The position numbers and the translations under genes were made by a program. 64,000 bases of DNA from Marinihelvus sp036351115 (GTDB lineage Bacteria; Pseudomonadota; Gammaproteobacteria; Xanthomonadales; SZUA-36), in NCBI GenBank assembly GCA_036351115.1, contig JAZBOL010000051.1, positions 1 to 64,000 of the forward strand, read 5' to 3'. This document shows, piece by piece, positions 60,410 through 64,000 of the stretch. The notes under the pieces are model-generated. The model saw only the letters and a program-made list of their open reading frames with translations, was not told the origin of the DNA and did not search any database. Position 1 is the first letter of the stretch, and every line of letters starts with the position of its first letter.

Positions 60410-60989
60410 TCTGCTGCTGGTTTCCGCTTCACCGCGCCGCCGTGAACTGCTGGCCCTCATCGGTGTGCGCTTCGAGGTGCGCCCCGCCGACATCGACGAG
60501 ACCCCCTTACCCGGTGAACGCCCGGACGCCCTCGCGCTGCGTCTCGCGGAGGGCAAACTGCGGGCCGGTATCCAGGCGCACGGTGAACACCGGCCCGCCC
60601 TTGGCGCCGATACGATCGTGCTCCTCGACGACGAGGTGCTGGGCAAGCCGCCGGACCGCGATGCGGCGGCGAGCATGCTGGCACGACTTTCGGGCAACAC
60701 GCACGAGGTGCTCTCGGCCGTCGCCGTGCATCGGCCCGACGGGGAAGTCCGCTCGGCCCTCAACCGGACCCGGGTGACGTTCGGTGAGATTCCCGGAGAC
60801 TGGATCGACCGCTACACCCGCCTCGACGAACCCATGGACAAGGCCGGTGCCTACGCCATCCAGGGGCTGACCGCCCAGTGGATTCGGCATATCGAAGGCA
60901 GCTATTCCGGCGTGATGGGCCTGCCGCTCTATGAAACCGCGGAACTGCTGCGCTGGGCCGGCGTCCAAACAGGCAGTGAAGTCGCCTGA
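60402..60989 (+). CDS. maf: Maf-family nucleotide pyrophosphatase (YhdE-like)
   Basis: 195 residues. Maf enzymes hydrolyse dTTP/UTP or modified nucleotides. Motifs: LVSASPRRRELLALIG, ADTIVLLDDEVLGKP, LSGNTHEVLSAVAV and DKAGAYAIQGLTAQWI. GTG start overlaps the rlmH end by 8 bases. Next to rng, as in E. coli (yhdE-rng-yhdP). Confidence 0.94.
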   Translation: MPDLLLVSASPRRRELLALIGVRFEVRPADIDETPLPGERPDALALRLAEGKLRAGIQAHGEHRPALGADTIVLLDDEVLGKPPDRDAAASMLARLSGNTHEVLSAVAVHRPDGEVRSALNRTRVTFGEIPGDWIDRYTRLDEPMDKAGAYAIQGLTAQWIRHIEGSYSGVMGLPLYETAELLRWAGVQTGSEVA

Positions 60990-61001
60990 AGTGGTATCCT
61001 A

Positions 61002-61025
61002 GGCGGCTAATTTTCCTGAGCCGCC
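61002..61025 (+). other. Hairpin just before the rng start
   Basis: Seven-base-pair inverted repeat GGCGGCT / AGCCGCC with a 10-base loop, ending 6 bases before the GTG. No Shine-Dalgarno is visible, so the hairpin could limit translation of RNase G. Confidence 0.4.
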
Positions 61026-61031
61026 CCCGTC

Positions 61032-62513
61032 GTGAGCGAAGAGCTTCTGATCAACGTGACCCCCACGGAATCCCGCGTCGCCGTCGTGGAAAACGGCGTG
61101 CTGCAGGAGGTGTGGCTGGACCGTGCGAGCCACTACGGTTACGTCGGCAACATCTACAAGGGCACGGTGTCCCGCGTCCTCCCCGGCATGCAGGCGGCCT
61201 TCGTGGACATCGGCCTGGAACGCACCGCTTTTCTGCACGCGTCGGACATCGTCCGGGTCGATCGGGAGCGGATGACCGGGCAGGCGCCCGATGCGCCCCT
61301 GAGCGAGCCCCCGATCAGCGAACTGGTGCGTGAGGGCGCCGAGGTCGTGGTCCAGGTCATCAAGGATCCCATCGGCACCAAGGGCGCTCGCTTGACGACC
61401 AACCTGAGCGTGCCTTCACGGTTCCTCGTGCTGCTGCCCGGCAATCCCCACATCGGCGTGTCCACCCGCATTGACGAAGAATCGGAACGCACCCGACTCC
61501 AGGACCTCGTGGCGCGTCTCCGGGAGGCGTCGTCTCACCACGGATACATCGTGCGTACCAACGCCGAGGCGGTGGATGATTTTGCCCTGTCCGCCGACAT
61601 GGCCTACCTGTCCAAGGTCTGGTCCGTGATCCAGGAAAAGGTGGCCTCGACACGGGGCGGGGAGTGCGTATACGAGGACCTGTCCCTGCCGCTGCGCGCG
61701 ATCCGGGACCTCATGCACGGACAGATCGACCGGGTCCGCGTCGACCATGCCCCGACCTTTGAACGGCTGACCGATTTCGTGGGCCGGTTCGTTCCCGAGT
61801 GGCTGCCCCGAATCGAGCATTACGATGCGGAACGGCCGATCTTCGACGTCTACGGCATCGAGGATGACATCGAGAAGGCGCTGCACCGCACCACGCCCCT
61901 GAAGTCCGGGGGGCACCTCGTGATCGACCAGACCGAGGCCATGACGACCATCGACGTCAACACGGGCGGGTTCGTCGGGCACCGCACCCTGGAAGAAACC
62001 ATCTACAAGACCAACCTGGAGGCCGCCCAGGCGATCGCCCGCCAGCTTCGTCTGCGCAACCTCGGCGGCATCATCATCATCGATTTCATCGACATGCATG
62101 TTCCCGAGCACCGGGAGCAGGTCATGCGTACCCTGGAACGGGCCCTCGAACGGGACCCGGTGCGTACCTCCGTGACCGAACTGTCCGAGCTCGGGCTGGT
62201 GGAGATGACCCGCAAGCGAACCCGGGAGAGCCTGGGCCACGTCATGTGCGAGCCCTGCAAGGTGTGCAACGGCCGCGGGGCGGTCAAGACCGCGGAAACG
62301 GTGTGCCTAGAGGTGTTTCGGGAGATCATGCGGTCCGGGCGCCAGTTCGAGGCGGAGAAACTTCTCGTGCTGGCGTCCCCGGCGGTCGTCGACCTGGTGC
62401 TGGACGAACACTCCACCACCGTGGCCGAGCTCGAGGAAGTGATCGGGAAATCCATCCGTTTCCAGCGCGAAGAGCAGTACACGCAGGAGCTCTTCGACGT
62501 GGTGCTCCTGTGA
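61032..62513 (+). CDS. rng: Ribonuclease G
   Basis: 493 residues, normal length. Endonuclease for 16S rRNA 5' end and mRNA. S1 domain (YVGNIYKGTVSRVLPGMQAAFVDIGLERTAFLHASDI), catalytic Asp in TIDVNTGGFVG and IIIDFIDM, zinc-link cysteines in CEPCKVCNGRG. It lacks the long RNase E C-terminus. GTG start. Confidence 0.96.
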   Translation: MSEELLINVTPTESRVAVVENGVLQEVWLDRASHYGYVGNIYKGTVSRVLPGMQAAFVDIGLERTAFLHASDIVRVDRERMTGQAPDAPLSEPPISELVREGAEVVVQVIKDPIGTKGARLTTNLSVPSRFLVLLPGNPHIGVSTRIDEESERTRLQDLVARLREASSHHGYIVRTNAEAVDDFALSADMAYLSKVWSVIQEKVASTRGGECVYEDLSLPLRAIRDLMHGQIDRVRVDHAPTFERLTDFVGRFVPEWLPRIEHYDAERPIFDVYGIEDDIEKALHRTTPLKSGGHLVIDQTEAMTTIDVNTGGFVGHRTLEETIYKTNLEAAQAIARQLRLRNLGGIIIIDFIDMHVPEHREQVMRTLERALERDPVRTSVTELSELGLVEMTRKRTRESLGHVMCEPCKVCNGRGAVKTAETVCLEVFREIMRSGRQFEAEKLLVLASPAVVDLVLDEHSTTVAELEEVIGKSIRFQREEQYTQELFDVVLL

Positions 62514-62526
62514 GCCCGAAGCCGCC

Positions 62527-64000
62527 ATGAATCGCGCACAGCCAAGCCGGGTCAAGCAATGGCTTCGGCGCCTGAGGACGCTCCTCTGGACCGCCCTGGC
62601 GCTGACGATCATCGGCCTGGCCGTGCTGGTGGGGGTCGGCAAGTTGCTCATGCCCTACAGCGAACGCTTCAAGCCGAGGTTGGAGGCCGTGCTGGCGGAG
62701 CAATTCAACCAGCCGGTGAGGCTCGACGCGTTCACCGGCGAGTGGAAGGCGTTCGGGCCCCGAATCAGCCTCGAGGGCGTGAATCTGCTGGGGGGGCCAG
62801 ACGGCGAGGGCGCCCTGGCCATCCAGCGGGCCGCGCTCGACATCAAGCCACTCAATGCCCTGATTGCCGATCGCCCGCTCTATTCCTTCCGCATCATCGG
62901 TGCCGACCTGACGCTGGTGCGCACGGCGGACGGCCGGCTCGAGCTGTCCGGGCTCGGGCTCAGTGGCCGCCGGGTGGACGAGCCTGCGCAGAACCGCGGT
63001 TCGGGCCTCGGCAACCTGGCCCGCGTCGGCGAGATCCGGCTCCAGGATTCACGCTTTTCGTTTCGGGACGTGGCCCAGGATCTTCAGTTCCAGCTCGACG
63101 GGATCGATGGCCGCCTCCAGCTTCGCGGTGAAGTCCTGGCGCTCGAGGTGCAGGCCAGCCTCAACGATACCCGGCGCGGGCTGGTGCTCGGCGACCTGGC
63201 CGCGACGGCTCAGGCGAGGCTGGACGGCAACGCGCTCCAGGATCTCGAGTTCCACCTGGAAACCGGCGAGTTGATGCTCGACGAGCTCGCCCTCGATCTG
63301 CCGGATCATCCGCTGAAGCCGGTATCCGGGCGGGTCAACGCCCAGCTCTGGGGCGCCTGGGCGCCCGGGCTGCCGCTGCGGATCGACGGGGTGGCCGACC
63401 TGCGTGACGCCGGGCTGGATACGGGTCGGGAACAGCTGTTTCTCGACCGGCTCAACGCCCGTGTGAACTGGCGCTGGAACAACAAGACCCAGTGGCGCCT
63501 GGACCTGGCGGACGTGCGCGTCGCGGAGAACGGACGCGACTGGGTCGCGCCGCGCATCGCCGTCGAGCGTAACCTCGAGGGTGGCATCGCCGCCTGGGTG
63601 GGGACCGATTCGATCCAGGCGGAGTTTCCCCTGCAGGCGGTGCAGGTGTTCATGCGCGAGCTGGGCTACAACTGGCCGAGGGTCGCGCCCACGGCCGGCC
63701 GCGGGCTGGTGACGGATTTCGATCTCGTCATCAACGCGAATCGCAAGCTCGCCGCCGCTTCGGGGGAATTCGAGAATCTCGAGGTGCTGGGCTGGGGCGA
63801 CTGGCCCCTGGCCCGCGGCCTGTCCGGCCGCATCGACCTCGCCTTCGGTGAGGGCAGCGTGTTTCTCGGCGGCGAAGACGTCACCATCCGCTGGCCGCGC
63901 AACTTCCGGGAACCGCTGGTTGCCGATCTCGAGGATTGCGAGGTGGAGATCCTCTGGGACGAATCGAACCATTACCAGATCGACGCCTTGCCGTGCCCCG
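62527..64000 (+). CDS. yhdP: YhdP/AsmA-like family protein, 3' end outside the window
   Basis: At least 491 residues, cut by the window edge. One N-terminal membrane helix (LLWTALALTIIGLAVLVGVG) is followed by AsmA-like repeats (FKPRLEAVLAEQFNQPVRLDAFTGEWKAFGPRISLEGV). YhdP and relatives are very long bridge proteins that move phospholipid to the outer membrane. Follows rng as in E. coli. Confidence 0.9.
   Translation, partial: MNRAQPSRVKQWLRRLRTLLWTALALTIIGLAVLVGVGKLLMPYSERFKPRLEAVLAEQFNQPVRLDAFTGEWKAFGPRISLEGVNLLGGPDGEGALAIQRAALDIKPLNALIADRPLYSFRIIGADLTLVRTADGRLELSGLGLSGRRVDEPAQNRGSGLGNLARVGEIRLQDSRFSFRDVAQDLQFQLDGIDGRLQLRGEVLALEVQASLNDTRRGLVLGDLAATAQARLDGNALQDLEFHLETGELMLDELALDLPDHPLKPVSGRVNAQLWGAWAPGLPLRIDGVADLRDAGLDTGREQLFLDRLNARVNWRWNNKTQWRLDLADVRVAENGRDWVAPRIAVERNLEGGIAAWVGTDSIQAEFPLQAVQVFMRELGYNWPRVAPTAGRGLVTDFDLVINANRKLAAASGEFENLEVLGWGDWPLARGLSGRIDLAFGEGSVFLGGEDVTIRWPRNFREPLVADLEDCEVEILWDESNHYQIDALPCP

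Noticed and set aside
1..64000. tRNA, rRNA, CRISPR arrays, prophage or transposases
   Set aside because: None found on reading both strands; gene order is continuous and housekeeping-like.

Overview
The window is 64 kb of GC-rich (roughly two-thirds G+C by eye), densely packed bacterial chromosome with no tRNA, rRNA, insertion sequence, phage or CRISPR that I could find. Gene order and content point to a gammaproteobacterium. The block leuS-lptE-holA-nadD-rsfS-rlmH, followed by maf-rng-yhdP, the dapA-bamC pair, a CpxRA-like pair and EpmA all fit. A relative of the Xanthomonadales/Chromatiales-type lineages is plausible, but I cannot fix the family from sequence alone.

Layout. 1-6.1 kb: small membrane proteins, a GldA/GldF/GldG-like ABC operon and an AlkA-type glycosylase. 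6.1-11.6 kb: two different PiT phosphate permeases, one followed by a DUF47 accessory gene, with a GNAT-VanY fusion gene between them. 11.7-17.3 kb: pstC-pstA-pstB-phoU. 17.4-27.6 kb: a secreted beta-helix protein divergent from a seven-gene operon encoding DUF3450, a TtpC-like ExbB, ExbB, ExbD, TonB, a TPR protein and a TonB-dependent receptor. 27.7-31.6 kb: a Spy/CpxP-like protein, a CpxRA-like two-component pair and a DUF481 outer-membrane protein. 31.6-39.4 kb, all on the minus strand: phoB-phoR-pstS-ppk-ppx-epmA. 39.4-50.4 kb: housekeeping genes (bepA-like, icd, fadL-like, perM-like, phoH-like, bcp, dapA, bamC, fdxA, pcnB, folK). 50.4-64 kb: a structured intergenic element, pgi, an M48 protease, a DUF898 protein and the leuS to yhdP block.

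Much of the window is about phosphate. I find PhoB-type binding sites (7-bp CTGTCAT-like half-sites repeated every 11 bp, with a -10 hexamer 9-10 bp downstream) before pstC, pstS, phoB and, less expectedly, on both sides of the gap between the beta-helix gene and the TonB operon. The simplest reading is that phosphate starvation switches on four things together: the inner-membrane Pst transporter, its regulators, polyphosphate enzymes, and a dedicated energised outer-membrane import system with a secreted partner. That last part is the most novel proposal here and is inferred from the Pho boxes and neighbours, not from any known substrate.

Other points worth a look: pcnB appears to start at an AUU codon behind a good Shine-Dalgarno; pstC and pstS promoters sit so close to their ATGs that the mRNAs should be leaderless; a perfect CpxR box lies between the spy-like gene and cpxR; and the pgi leader holds nested inverted repeats plus a strong terminator.
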